Source: Rhodobacter sp. (GTDB taxonomy: Bacteria; Pseudomonadota; Alphaproteobacteria; Rhodobacterales; Rhodobacteraceae). Taken from it: DNA of 64,000 bases. The stretch covers positions 458,126-522,125 of the forward strand of contig JACKKE010000001.1 of assembly GCA_020637595.1 (NCBI GenBank), in the 5' to 3' direction. A model generated the notes under the pieces. It did no database searches. It was not told where the DNA came from and was given only the letters and a program-made list of their open reading frames with translations. This document shows positions 35,801 to 44,711 of the stretch, in pieces (positions within the stretch are counted from its first letter, which is position 1; each line of letters begins with the position of its first letter). The position numbers and the translations under genes were made by a program.

Positions 35801-36675
35801 TGCATCCCGCACCTTCCATCATCCTCTTCACCACGATCTCGGGCCTGGGACTGGGACTGCTGGCCTTCCTCGGCATCGGCATGATCGAACCGACGGGCCT
35901 CGCCGCCTTCCTCTGGTTCACGCTGGGCTACGGGCTGACGCTGGTCGGGCTGGCCTCCTCCGCGTTCCACCTCGGCCACCCCGAGCGCGCGCTCAGGGCC
36001 TTCACCCAGTGGCGCACCTCGTGGCTGTCGCGCGAGGCAGTGCTGGCGGCGGTGGCGATGCTGGTCCTGGCCCCGCACGCCATCGGGCTGATCTTTTTCA
36101 ACCGGCCCTTGACCGGGTTCGGAATCATCGGCGGGTTGCTGGCGCTGCAAACGGTGCTGGCAACCTCGATGATCTATGGCCAGCTGCGCACCGTGCCGCG
36201 CTGGAACCACTGGACCACACCGACGCTGTTCCTGATCTCGGCGATCACCGGCGGCGCGCTGTTGTCCGGCCTGCCGTTCCTGTCGCAGATGTTGCTGGCC
36301 TGGCTAGCGGTGGCGATGGTGCTGCACTGGATCCTGGGCGACAGCCGCTTTGCCGCCTCGGGCTCGACCCTGGGCAGCGCGACCGGTCTGGGCGCGCGCG
36401 GCGCGGTGCGCCAGCTGGAGCCACCGCACACCGGCACCAATTACCTGCTGCGCGAGATGGCCTATGTCGTCGCACGCCGCCATGTCGTGCCGCTCAGACT
36501 GATCGCGCTCTTGGCTGCCTGTGTCCTGCCCTCGGTTCTGCTGTGGATCGCGCCCTTTTCGCTGCCCGCCATCGCCGCCGCCATCCTGCTGCACATCCTC
36601 GGCATGCTGACCGCGCGCTGGCTGTTCTTCGCGCAGGCCGAGCACGTCGTCGGCCTCTATTACGGCGTGCGCTGA
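35800..36675 (+). CDS. soeC: DmsC/NrfD-type membrane anchor, SoeC-like
   Basis: A 291-residue integral membrane protein with about eight hydrophobic helices, starting with IILFTTISGLGLGLLAFLG. It has the DmsC-like segment SAFHLGHPERALRAFTQWRTSWLSREA and a C-terminal ARWLFFAQAEHVVGLYYG. It should anchor SoeAB and pass electrons to the quinone pool. It is the third gene of the operon and converges with paaG across a bidirectional terminator. Confidence 0.9.
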   Translation: MHPAPSIILFTTISGLGLGLLAFLGIGMIEPTGLAAFLWFTLGYGLTLVGLASSAFHLGHPERALRAFTQWRTSWLSREAVLAAVAMLVLAPHAIGLIFFNRPLTGFGIIGGLLALQTVLATSMIYGQLRTVPRWNHWTTPTLFLISAITGGALLSGLPFLSQMLLAWLAVAMVLHWILGDSRFAASGSTLGSATGLGARGAVRQLEPPHTGTNYLLREMAYVVARRHVVPLRLIALLAACVLPSVLLWIAPFSLPAIAAAILLHILGMLTARWLFFAQAEHVVGLYYGVR

Positions 36676-36680
36676 AACGG

Positions 36681-36707
36681 AAAACGGAGGCCAGAGCCCC
36701 CGTTTTT
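36681..36707. terminator. Bidirectional terminator between soeC and paaG
   Basis: AAAACGGAGG and CCCCCGTTTT pair with one A-C mismatch around a 6-nt loop. A T-run ends the plus-strand side and the A-run gives a T-run on the minus side, so it can serve both convergent genes. Confidence 0.75.
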
Positions 36708-36730
36708 CGACTGGTTCATTTTCGTCCGGC

Positions 36731-37507
36731 TCAGCGGCCTTCGAATTTCGCCGGTCGTTTTTCCAGAAAGGCCATGACCCCCTCGCGGAAGTCGCGGGTC
36801 GTCCCCATCTCTTCCTGCAGCCGTGCCTCGGTATCCAGCTGCGCGTCCAGGTCGCTGGTCATACTGGCCCGCAGCGCATGCTTGATCGCGCCATAGGCCA
36901 GCGTCGGCCCGTTGGCGATCTGTTCGGCGCGCCGGCGCCATTCGGCGGCGAACTGGTCATCCGGCACCGAGGCCCAGATCAGCCCGGTCCGCGCGGCCTC
37001 GTCGGCCTCGACCTTTTCGGCAAACAGCGCCTGCCCCATCGCCCGGGCAAAGCCCACCAGACGCGGCAGCCAATAGGTGCCGCCGGCATCCGGGATCAGG
37101 CCGATCCGGCTGAAGGCTTGCAGGAAATAGGCCGACTGCGTGGCGATCACCACATCCGCTGACAGCGCCAGGTTCGCCCCGGCCCCGGCAGCCGCGCCGT
37201 TCACCGCCGAAATCACCGGCACCGGGCAGTCATAGATCGCCCGCAACATCGGTTCGTATTCCTCGCGCAGCGTCCGGCCGAGGTCGATTTCCGCAACCGA
37301 CACCCCGTCGCCCAGATCCTGGCCCGAGCAGAACGCCCGCCCCTCGCCGGTGATCACCACGACCCGCGCGCGCTGGCCGAGATCACGCACCGCGGCCGTA
37401 ATCTCGGCGCGCATCTGCGCGTTGAGCGCGTTCATCAGCGTCGGGCGGTTCAGCGTGATCAGGCCGATGCCGCCCTCTTCGGTCACGTTCAGGGTCTGAT
37501 AGATCAT
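36731..37507 (-). CDS. paaG: Enoyl-CoA hydratase/isomerase, PaaG-like
   Basis: A 258-residue crotonase-fold protein. It has oxyanion-hole segments FCSGQDLGD and GAAAGAGANLALSADVV, the catalytic Asp in FSRIGLIPDAGGTYWLP, and the C-terminal FREGVMAFLEKRPAKFEGR. These match PaaG, the ring-epoxide (oxepin-forming) isomerase of phenylacetyl-CoA degradation; other paa genes are absent here, so a general enoyl-CoA hydratase role is the alternative. It follows ccmH by 91 bp on the same strand. Confidence 0.83.
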   Translation of the reverse strand: MIYQTLNVTEEGGIGLITLNRPTLMNALNAQMRAEITAAVRDLGQRARVVVITGEGRAFCSGQDLGDGVSVAEIDLGRTLREEYEPMLRAIYDCPVPVISAVNGAAAGAGANLALSADVVIATQSAYFLQAFSRIGLIPDAGGTYWLPRLVGFARAMGQALFAEKVEADEAARTGLIWASVPDDQFAAEWRRRAEQIANGPTLAYGAIKHALRASMTSDLDAQLDTEARLQEEMGTTRDFREGVMAFLEKRPAKFEGR

Positions 37508-37598
37508 CGCGGCTCCTCGTCCTTGTCTGTTGCGCGCAGACTATCCGCAGGCCCGGCCCTTGGCAAAGGCGCAACCTTGCGTCACGAGGCCGTTTTCG

Positions 37599-38045
37599 TC
37601 ACCGGTCGAGGATCTCGCGCAGCCGCGCTTCTTCTTCCGCGCTGAGCGCCGCGGTGTCGCCCGCCGCGCGCCGCCGCCGAAAGGCCAGCGCCGCCAGCCC
37701 CAGCCCCGCCACCAGCAGGATCGGCCCCGACCACCACAGCACCAGATTCGAGCCCGTCGCCCGCGGGTTCAGCAGCACATATTCCCCGAACCGGTCGACC
37801 ATATACTGGATCGCCTGCGCATTGGTGTCGCCCGCCACCAGACGCTCGCGCACCATCAGGCGGATGTCACGGGCGATCTCGGCGTTCGAATCGTCGACGC
37901 TCTCGTTGCGGCAGACGACGCAGCGCAGTTCTGCGGTGATCTCGCGTGCGCGGGCTTCCAGTGCCGGATCCGAGAGCACCTCGTCGGGTTGCACGGCGAG
38001 GGCCGGCGTTGCGGCCAGCATCAGGGCCAGGATCAGCGCGCGCAT
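37599..38045 (-). CDS. ccmH: Cytochrome c-type biogenesis protein CcmH
   Basis: A 148-residue thiol protein of cytochrome c maturation (system I). It has a signal peptide (MRALILALMLAATPALA), the redox motif LRCVVCRNESVDDS (CVVC), and a C-terminal membrane helix WWSGPILLVAGLGLAALAF followed by a cytoplasmic tail. It reduces the apocytochrome CXXCH for haem attachment together with CcmF, encoded 4 bp upstream. The length is that of the short alphaproteobacterial form (Ccl2). Confidence 0.97.
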   Translation of the reverse strand: MRALILALMLAATPALAVQPDEVLSDPALEARAREITAELRCVVCRNESVDDSNAEIARDIRLMVRERLVAGDTNAQAIQYMVDRFGEYVLLNPRATGSNLVLWWSGPILLVAGLGLAALAFRRRRAAGDTAALSAEEEARLREILDR

Positions 38046-38049
38046 CGTC

Positions 38050-40023
38050 TCACTCCGCCGGGGTTGCCGCAGCCGGCGCCTTGCGCGCGCCCGCCGCCAC
38101 CCGGAACCGCCGGTCGCTGAGCGAAACCAGACCGCCGATCGCCATCAGAATCGCCCCGCCCCAGAGCCAGTTGGCAAAGGGCTTGATGTAGGTCCGCAAT
38201 GCCCAGCCGCCGCCATCCTGCGGGTCACCCAGGGCCAGATAGACGTCGCGGGTCAGACCATAGTCGATCGCAGCCTCGGTCGTCGGCATACCGGCGGCGG
38301 GATAGACGCGCTTTTCCGGGTCCAGCAGCGCCACCAGATCGCCGTTGCGGCGCACTTCGACATGGCCCGTCTGCGAAATATAGTTCGGCCCCTGCACGCG
38401 CTCGACCCCGGTCAGGGTGAACTCATAGCCGTTGTGCTCGAAGGTCTCGCCCACCTGCGCCACCCGAATGTCCTCGGTCGACCAGCCCAGCACCGCGGCG
38501 ACAGCAAAGATCGTGATCCCCAACCCGGCATGCGACAGGGCCTTGCCCCAGTCGGCACGCGGCAAACGGGCAATCCGGCGCAGACGCAGCCCAATGGCCC
38601 CACGGCCGCCGCGCTGCCACAGATCGGTCAGCGCCCCGACCACCACCCAGACCCCCAGCGCCACGCCCACCGGCGCCAGCGCACTGCGCCCTGTCTGCAG
38701 CGCAAAGGTCAAAGCCCCCAGTGCCACCGCCAGCGCGGCCACGCCGACCATCGACCGCGCGGCCTTGCCCAGCCGTCCGCGCTTCCACGGCAGCACCGCA
38801 CCAATCGGCAGGGCCACGGCGATCGCCACCATGAAGGGCGTGAAGGCCGCGTTGAAGAAAGGCGCGCCGACCGACAGGACGCGGCCAAAGGCCAGCTCGG
38901 ACAACAGGGGCCACATCGTGCCGACAAAGACGACAAACGACGCGACCGCCAGCAGCACGTTGTTCAGCACCAGCGCCGATTCGCGGCTGACCAGCGAGAA
39001 GACGCCGCGCGATTCCATCGCCGCGCCGCGGATCGCGAAGAGGGTCAGCGCGCCACCGACGAAGAAGGCAAAGATCAGCAGGATGAACACCCCGCGCTCA
39101 GGGTCCGAGGCAAAGGCATGCACCGAGGTGATGACGCCCGAACGCACGATGAACGTGCCCATCAGCGAAAAGCCGAAGCCGAGGATCGCCAGCAGCACGG
39201 TCCAGGCCTTCAGCGTCTCGCGCTTCTCGACGACGATCGCCGAATGCAGCAGCGCCGTCGCAAAGAGCCAGGGCATGAAGCTGGCGTTCTCGACCGGATC
39301 CCAGAACCAGAACCCGCCCCAGCCCAGCTCATAGTAAGCCCACCACGACCCCAGCGCGATGCCGACGGTCAGAAAGATCCAGGCGGCCAGCGTCCAGGGC
39401 CGCACCCAGCGCCCCCAGGCGCCATCCACCTTGCCCTCGATCAGCGCGGCCACGGCAAAGCTGAACGCCATGCTCAGGCCGACATAGCCGAGGTAGAGGA
39501 AGGGCGGATGAAAGGCGAGGCCCGGATCCTGCAGCAACGGGTTCAGGTCGCGCCCGTCAAAGGGCGGAAAACCCGACCGCAGGAACGGGTTCGAGGTGAA
39601 CAGCATGAAGGCCAGAAAGGCCGCGCCGATCGACCCCTGCACGCCCAGCACCCGCGCCTGCAGCGTGGCGGGCAGATTGCCACCGAACCAGGCCGCGCAA
39701 GCCCCGAACAGCGACAGGATCAGCACCCAGAGCAGCAGCGAGCCCTCGTGATTCCCCCAGACGCCCGAGATCTTGTAGAGCATGGGCTTGAGCGTGTGCG
39801 AATTGCCCACGACCAGCGCGACCGAGAAATCCGAGGTCACGAAGGCCCAGGTGAGTGCGCCGAAACTCAGTGCGATCAGCACGAATTGCGCGCTGGCCAT
39901 CGGCCCGGCGGCGGCCATCCAATCGGCCCAGCCCTTATGGGCGCCGACCAGCGGCACGACGGTTTGCAGGATCGCCAGGGCAAAGGCGAGGATGAGGGCG
40001 AAATGTCCGAGTTCTACGATCAT
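38050..40023 (-). CDS. ccmF: Haem lyase CcmF
   Basis: A 657-residue membrane protein, the core of the system I haem lyase that attaches haem to apocytochromes c. It has the tryptophan-rich WWD-type segment GWGGFWFWDPVENASFMPW (about residue 225-245), MLYKISGVWGNHEGSLLLW, and many helices. The ATG at 40023 gives the family start MIVELGHFALIL; an in-frame ATG at 40110 lies in repeat-rich sequence. ccmE is not adjacent upstream: the gene instead begins next to a repeat-filled gap (40024-40389). Confidence 0.97.
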   Translation of the reverse strand: MIVELGHFALILAFALAILQTVVPLVGAHKGWADWMAAAGPMASAQFVLIALSFGALTWAFVTSDFSVALVVGNSHTLKPMLYKISGVWGNHEGSLLLWVLILSLFGACAAWFGGNLPATLQARVLGVQGSIGAAFLAFMLFTSNPFLRSGFPPFDGRDLNPLLQDPGLAFHPPFLYLGYVGLSMAFSFAVAALIEGKVDGAWGRWVRPWTLAAWIFLTVGIALGSWWAYYELGWGGFWFWDPVENASFMPWLFATALLHSAIVVEKRETLKAWTVLLAILGFGFSLMGTFIVRSGVITSVHAFASDPERGVFILLIFAFFVGGALTLFAIRGAAMESRGVFSLVSRESALVLNNVLLAVASFVVFVGTMWPLLSELAFGRVLSVGAPFFNAAFTPFMVAIAVALPIGAVLPWKRGRLGKAARSMVGVAALAVALGALTFALQTGRSALAPVGVALGVWVVVGALTDLWQRGGRGAIGLRLRRIARLPRADWGKALSHAGLGITIFAVAAVLGWSTEDIRVAQVGETFEHNGYEFTLTGVERVQGPNYISQTGHVEVRRNGDLVALLDPEKRVYPAAGMPTTEAAIDYGLTRDVYLALGDPQDGGGWALRTYIKPFANWLWGGAILMAIGGLVSLSDRRFRVAAGARKAPAAATPAE

Positions 40024-40389
40024 GCCCACCGCTATAGCGCCTCGGCGCGCCACGGCAAAGCACGAAGGCGTGCGCGGGCTGCGACGCGTGGGCGCGGAGC
40101 ACGAAACCAAGGCGGCTCCCGCCGGTCGGGCGCAGCATCACAGATGCCGCCCCTCCCGTTGGGCCGGGCTCGCTGCGCGAGCCTGAAGAAAGGGGGCTTT
40201 GCCCCCTCGCCCTGCGGGCTCACCCCCAGGATATTTGAAACGCAAAGATGAAGTGATATTGGCCCATCTTTGCGTCTCAAATATCCTCGGGGGATCCAAG
40301 GGGGTGGAAAACCCCCTTGGCGGGGTGCGGGGCTGGCCCCGCGCGGGCCGAGGGGGCTCGATGCCCCCGAGGCACGCCCCCTGCAGACG
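40024..40389. other. Repeat-rich intergenic region before ccmF
   Basis: This 366-bp gap between ccmF and the FAD/GcvT gene holds no gene I can support. It contains two hairpins (40167-40183 and 40191-40207), two opposed copies of the dispersed element (40221-40250 and 40265-40293), and G/C-run inverted repeats up to about 40389. About 170 bp of it recurs at 45600-45767. Confidence 0.7.
40158..40330. repeat. Long direct repeat, left copy (~170 bp)
   Basis: The order is GGCTCGC-TGC-GCGAGCC hairpin, AGGGGGC-TTT-GCCCCCT hairpin, CCCTGCGGGCTCACCCCC, element, spacer, inverted element, then GGATCCAAGGGGGTGGAAAA. The same order and nearly the same bases occur at 45600-45767; only the short spacer between the two elements and a few bases differ. 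The two copies bracket the 40390-45554 gene cluster. Confidence 0.85.
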
Positions 40390-42939
40390 TCACATCCGCA
40401 TGCGTTCACCCTCGGGGTCGAAAGGCGGTTCGAGCGCGATGCGGGCGGTGCGGCGCTGGCCGAGGATCTCGACCTCGAAAAGCCCACCCTCGCCGCGCTC
40501 GGCCAGGGCCGCGGGCACATAACCCTGGGCCATCGATTTCTGCACATAATGCGCATAGCCCCCCGAGGTGACCCAGCCGACCACGCGCCACTCGCCGTCG
40601 CGCGACGGGTCGGGTTTGGGCTGTTCGACCCCTTTGGCGTCGAAGCGCGGCGCGCCGTAGCCATGCGGTTTGCCGATCGTGCCGTGATCGGTGTCGCCAA
40701 CCCGTGCCCAGATCGGCTCGTCCGCCATCACATCGGCGGTGCCGGCGTCGATGATCAGCGAGACGCGGCGCAGCTTCGGGCCTTCGTCGCGTTCGCGCAC
40801 CGCTGCCTCGCGGCCGATGAAATCGGGTTTCTGCAGCTTGATGAAGCGGTCCATCGCGCCCTCATAGGGCCCGTAGATCGGCCGGAGTTCGGCAAACCAG
40901 GTGGGGAAGTTCTTTTCCAGCCGCATCGACAGAAGGGCGCGCATGCCGAAATCGACGATTCCCAGATCCGCGCCGGCCTGCTTGATCCCGAGGTAAACCC
41001 GGCGCTGGTAGCTGGGTTTCATCCAGATCTCATAGCCAAGATCACCCGAATAGGTGATGCGGTTGATCAGGCAGGGCGCGCCGGCGACGTCGAGTTCGCG
41101 GAAATCCATGAACCGGAACCCCGCGTTCGACACATCCGCATCGACCAGCTGCGCCAGCACCTCGCGCGATTTCGGGCCGCAGATCGAAAGCCCCACCATG
41201 TCCATGTGCAGCCGCTGCACCGCCACCGACCCGTCCTGCGGCAGGTGACGTTCGAACCAGCGCATGTGGTATTTCGAGGCCCCCAGCGAGCCCCAGACGA
41301 AGAACCGCCCCTCGCCCGCCTTGGCGATGGTGAAATCGCCGATCAGCTTGCCGCGTTCGTTCAGCATCGGCGTCAGCACGATGCGGCCGGTGCGCGGCAT
41401 GGTGTTGGTCATCAGCCGGTCGAGCCAGGCCTCGGCCCCTTCGCCGGTCACTGCGTATTTGGCGAAGTTGGCGATCTCGGTCACGCCGACGCCCTCGCGC
41501 ACGGCGCGGACCTCGCGGCCGACATGGGCGAAATCGTTCGAACGGTGGAACGAGGGGATGTCGTGGGCCTCTTCAGGGGTGGGCGCGAACCAGAGCGGGG
41601 TTTCCAGCCCCCAGGTCACGCCCATCACCGCGTTGTTGTCGCGCACCATGATATCATAGAGCGGCGTCGTTTCCTGTGGCCGTGCGGCGGGCAGTTCCTC
41701 GTTCGGGAAGCGGATCGAGAAGCGGCGGGAATAGTTCTCGCGCACCTTGGCGTTGGTATAGCGCAGGGTGGCCCATTCGCCGAAGCGGCTGACGTCCATG
41801 CCGAACACATCGGCGCCGGGATCGCCCTGGGTCATCCAGTTGGCCAGCACGAGGCCCACGCCGCCGCCCTGGCTGAAGCCCGCCATCACCGCGCAGGCCG
41901 ACCAGAAATTGGTCAGCCCCGGCACCGGGCCGACCAGCGGGTTGCCGTCGGGGGCGAAGGTGAAGGGGCCGTTGATCACCTGCTTGATGCCCGCGCGTTC
42001 GAGCGCCGGGTAATGTTTGAAACCGATTTCCAGCGAGGGCGAGATTCGGTCGAGGTCAGGCGCCAGCAGTTCGTGGCCGAAATCCCAGGGTGTGTTGACC
42101 GGCGACCAGGGGCGGCAGGCCTTTTCATAGGTGCCGAGCAGGATGCCCTGGCGTTCCTGGCGGGTATAGATCTCGCCCTTGAAATCCATCACCCCGACCA
42201 GTTCGCGGCCGGTGGACTGGTTGAACTCGATCACCTCGGGCATGTCGTCGGTGAGCAGATACATGTGCTCCATCGCCAGCACCGGCAGTTCGAGGCCGAC
42301 CATCCGCCCAACCTCACGCGCCCAGAGGCCGCCGGCGTTGACCACATGCTCGCAGCGGATCGGGCCGTTGACGGTGTGCAGCGTCCACATGCCGTCGGCG
42401 TCCTGAGTGATGTCGCGCACCGGGTTCCTCAGCTCGATCTCGGCGCCCAGGACGCGCGCGGCCTTGGCATAGGCGTGCGTGGTGCCCGAGGGGTCCAGAT
42501 GCCCCTCGACCGGGTCCCAGAGGGCGCCGACGAAATTCGTCTCGTCCATCAGCGGGAACATCGCCTTGGCCTCGGAGGGGGTGATCAGTTCCGTCTCCAT
42601 GCCCAGGGCACGGCCGCGAGCATGGACGTTGCGCAGGAAGTTCATCCGTTCGGGGCTGTCGGCGACCATCACGCCGCCGGTCAGATGCAGCCCGCAGGAC
42701 TGCCCCGAGACCTTTTCGAGTTCCTCGTAGAGCGAGACGGTGTAGGCCTGCAGCTTGGCCACGTTGGGATCACCGTTGAGCGTGTGAAAGCCCCCCGCCG
42801 CGTGCCAGCTGGAACCCGAGGTCAATTCGGAGCGTTCGATCAGCAGGACATCCGTCCATCCCGCCCGCGCCAGGTGATAGAGCACCGAGCACCCCACGAC
42901 CCCGCCCCCGATCACCACCGCCCGATAGATCCGCGTCAT
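40390..42939 (-). CDS. FAD-dependent oxidoreductase with GcvT domain (dimethylglycine/sarcosine dehydrogenase-like)
   Basis: An 849-residue two-module enzyme. The N-terminal DAO-type half has a dinucleotide fold VVIGGGVVGCSVLYHLARAG and a candidate covalent-FAD His in SSWHAAGGFHTL. The second half (about residue 420 on) is a GcvT/aminomethyl-transferase domain (LYDIMVRDNNAVMGVTWGLETP; WGSLGASKYHMRWF). Such enzymes N-demethylate glycine derivatives and pass one-carbon units to folate. Substrate is uncertain: dimethylglycine, sarcosine or another methylated amine. The ATG follows GGGAGGA and overlaps the stop of the PhnD-like gene, the end of a three-gene operon with a desaturase. Confidence 0.85.
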   Translation of the reverse strand: MTRIYRAVVIGGGVVGCSVLYHLARAGWTDVLLIERSELTSGSSWHAAGGFHTLNGDPNVAKLQAYTVSLYEELEKVSGQSCGLHLTGGVMVADSPERMNFLRNVHARGRALGMETELITPSEAKAMFPLMDETNFVGALWDPVEGHLDPSGTTHAYAKAARVLGAEIELRNPVRDITQDADGMWTLHTVNGPIRCEHVVNAGGLWAREVGRMVGLELPVLAMEHMYLLTDDMPEVIEFNQSTGRELVGVMDFKGEIYTRQERQGILLGTYEKACRPWSPVNTPWDFGHELLAPDLDRISPSLEIGFKHYPALERAGIKQVINGPFTFAPDGNPLVGPVPGLTNFWSACAVMAGFSQGGGVGLVLANWMTQGDPGADVFGMDVSRFGEWATLRYTNAKVRENYSRRFSIRFPNEELPAARPQETTPLYDIMVRDNNAVMGVTWGLETPLWFAPTPEEAHDIPSFHRSNDFAHVGREVRAVREGVGVTEIANFAKYAVTGEGAEAWLDRLMTNTMPRTGRIVLTPMLNERGKLIGDFTIAKAGEGRFFVWGSLGASKYHMRWFERHLPQDGSVAVQRLHMDMVGLSICGPKSREVLAQLVDADVSNAGFRFMDFRELDVAGAPCLINRITYSGDLGYEIWMKPSYQRRVYLGIKQAGADLGIVDFGMRALLSMRLEKNFPTWFAELRPIYGPYEGAMDRFIKLQKPDFIGREAAVRERDEGPKLRRVSLIIDAGTADVMADEPIWARVGDTDHGTIGKPHGYGAPRFDAKGVEQPKPDPSRDGEWRVVGWVTSGGYAHYVQKSMAQGYVPAALAERGEGGLFEVEILGQRRTARIALEPPFDPEGERMRM

Positions 42940-43670
42940 CGCTGTCCTCCCTCGGGCGCGGCAAAGCAGCCCAGTTGCGTCAGTGTGTCCCTGAGCGCCG
43001 ATTTGACGCCCGCCTCTGTTGCCCGGCTGGTGACATAGGGCAGCCCCCAGCGTTCCGCGGTCCAGCCGACCACGACCAGCCCCTCGGCGCAAGGCTCGAA
43101 GCGCCGCGCCAGCGCCCAGGAGCGACAGTCGATCGCCGCGATATCAGCGCGGCCTTCGGCCACCGCCTGGACCGATCCGCGATGCCCGCCGGTGTGGACG
43201 CATTCGGCCGCCAACGCGCAGGGATCGGCGCCAAGGTCATCGCTGAGCGACAGATAGCCCGAAAGCGACTCCGGCCCGTTCATGCCGAACCGCTTGCCCG
43301 CCAGCAGCCCCTCGGGCAGCGCCGCGCCCGGGGTGTCCGGCACGGCCCTCACAGCGCCCTCGCGCGCGATCAGCGCCGAGCGGTAGAACGGTCCGCGCCC
43401 GCCCTCGAAGGCAGAATAATCCGGCTGCGCCAGCGGCTCCAGCACCGCGATCAACCCCAGGGACAACGGCCCCCAGCAGGTCTGGCTGAAGACCAGCCCC
43501 GGGTCGCGCCAATAGGCCTCGATCGCCGACCAGTCGGGGGCGCTCAGCGCGTCCGGCAGGTCGATCCCCGGCAGCCGCGCCCGCGCCCCGTCACGGATCG
43601 CCGCCCATGTCGCGTCGGTTTCGGCCCGGCACTCGGGCCAGTCATACATCGGCAGACTGGCGCGTGTCAT
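42936..43670 (-). CDS. PhnD-like binding-fold protein without signal peptide
   Basis: A 244-residue protein resembling the phosphate/phosphonate periplasmic-binding fold (PhnD/DUF-type; LSLGLIAVLEPLAQPDYSAFEG, FGMNGPESLSGYLSLSDD, AAIDCRSWALARRF). It starts MTRASLPMYDWPECRAET with no export signal, so it is probably cytoplasmic. There is no permease or ATPase nearby. ATGA overlaps at both ends tie it to the desaturase and the FAD/GcvT enzyme, so it more likely senses or carries a small ligand for that pathway than transports it. Role is unassigned. Confidence 0.75.
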   Translation of the reverse strand: MTRASLPMYDWPECRAETDATWAAIRDGARARLPGIDLPDALSAPDWSAIEAYWRDPGLVFSQTCWGPLSLGLIAVLEPLAQPDYSAFEGGRGPFYRSALIAREGAVRAVPDTPGAALPEGLLAGKRFGMNGPESLSGYLSLSDDLGADPCALAAECVHTGGHRGSVQAVAEGRADIAAIDCRSWALARRFEPCAEGLVVVGWTAERWGLPYVTSRATEAGVKSALRDTLTQLGCFAAPEGGQR

Positions 43671-44563
43671 GCGGCCTCGCCCGGGTCTTGCCGCCAGGCG
43701 GGATGCACCACCGGCTCCTTGGCCCTCAGCCCCCAGCGCCGCCAGAGCGCCCGGTAATTGGGAAACACATAGCCGCCGGCCAGGGCCTGCCAGTGCTCAG
43801 GGCGCGCGCGATAGGCGGCCGGCAGCGCATACCAGGGCAGCGAGGGCATCTGGTGATGCACCACATGCAGGTTGTTATGAAGGTAGAGCCAGGCCAGCGG
43901 CGACTGCTCGACGATGATCGTGCGGCCCTCGGGGGTCTCGTGCCAGCGGTGCTCGGCAAAGGTGCGCATGGCGATCAGCGCCAGCCCCGGCCAGACGACC
44001 GTCAGACCGTAAAGCCACAGCGGAATGCCCATCGCCCAGACCGCCGCGCTCACCAGAACCATCGCCGGCAGATGCAGCGCCCAGGCGCGACGAATACCCC
44101 GGGCATTGGCACGCAGAAGCCGCGCTTCGGAGGGCAGGAACAGGGCCGCGCCCAGCCACGGCCCCAGCAGCAACCGCCCCAAGAGCGTGTTGTTCACCGC
44201 CAGCAGCGCCTTCAGCCAGCCCGGCATCGCCCGATACTGGAACCGCGCCTTGTAATAGCTCTCGGGGTCGTCGAAGGGATCGGTCAGCCGCTGGTCGTTG
44301 TGATGCGCGAGATGCGTGCTCTTGTAGCGCCGATAGGGATAGATCAACGACAGGGGCAGCGTCACCAGCGCCTCGTTGACCAGCCGGTGCCGCGTGGGAT
44401 GGCCGTGCAGACATTCATGCACCAGCGAGGAATGCAGCGCCGTCATCACCGCCATCACCGCCAGCGCCAGAACCGGCGCCACCGGCCATAACCAGACCCC
44501 GGCCGCCAGCCACAGGCCGTAACACAGCAGGATCAGACCCAGCGTGGGCCATTCGACTCGCAT
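43667..44563 (-). CDS. Fatty-acid desaturase-family membrane di-iron protein
   Basis: A 298-residue protein with about four hydrophobic helices and three His boxes: HSSLVHECLHGH, STHLAHH and HNNLHVVHH, the di-iron ligands of membrane desaturases/hydroxylases (also CrtW and alkane hydroxylase-type). The start at 44563 (MRVEWPTLGL) has GGAG upstream; in-frame ATGs further up would overlap the divergent regulator's promoter. It is the first gene of a coupled operon with a PhnD-like protein and an FAD/GcvT enzyme, which suggests oxidation of a methylated amine or lipid, not routine fatty-acid desaturation. Confidence 0.85.
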   Translation of the reverse strand: MRVEWPTLGLILLCYGLWLAAGVWLWPVAPVLALAVMAVMTALHSSLVHECLHGHPTRHRLVNEALVTLPLSLIYPYRRYKSTHLAHHNDQRLTDPFDDPESYYKARFQYRAMPGWLKALLAVNNTLLGRLLLGPWLGAALFLPSEARLLRANARGIRRAWALHLPAMVLVSAAVWAMGIPLWLYGLTVVWPGLALIAMRTFAEHRWHETPEGRTIIVEQSPLAWLYLHNNLHVVHHQMPSLPWYALPAAYRARPEHWQALAGGYVFPNYRALWRRWGLRAKEPVVHPAWRQDPGEAA

Positions 44564-44654
44564 CGGCGTCTCCAAGGCTGTCTTGTGCCTCCCAGTCATG
44601 CCGCAAGCCACCCTTCCGAGACAACGCGCGTTTGCACGGCAGTTCGGTGCGGCA

Positions 44655-44684
44655 TTGACGCCTTTGGTCACATCTGCTTACTAA
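44655..44684 (+). promoter_or_regulatory. Candidate promoter for the XRE regulator gene
   Basis: TTGACG (44655-44660) and TACTAA (44679-44684) are separated by 18 bp and lie about 30 bp before the XRE start at 44712. The pair approximates a sigma70-type promoter, read by eye. Confidence 0.45.
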
Positions 44685-44711
44685 ACTGCGCATCACCACC
44701 GGAGCCCGGGC

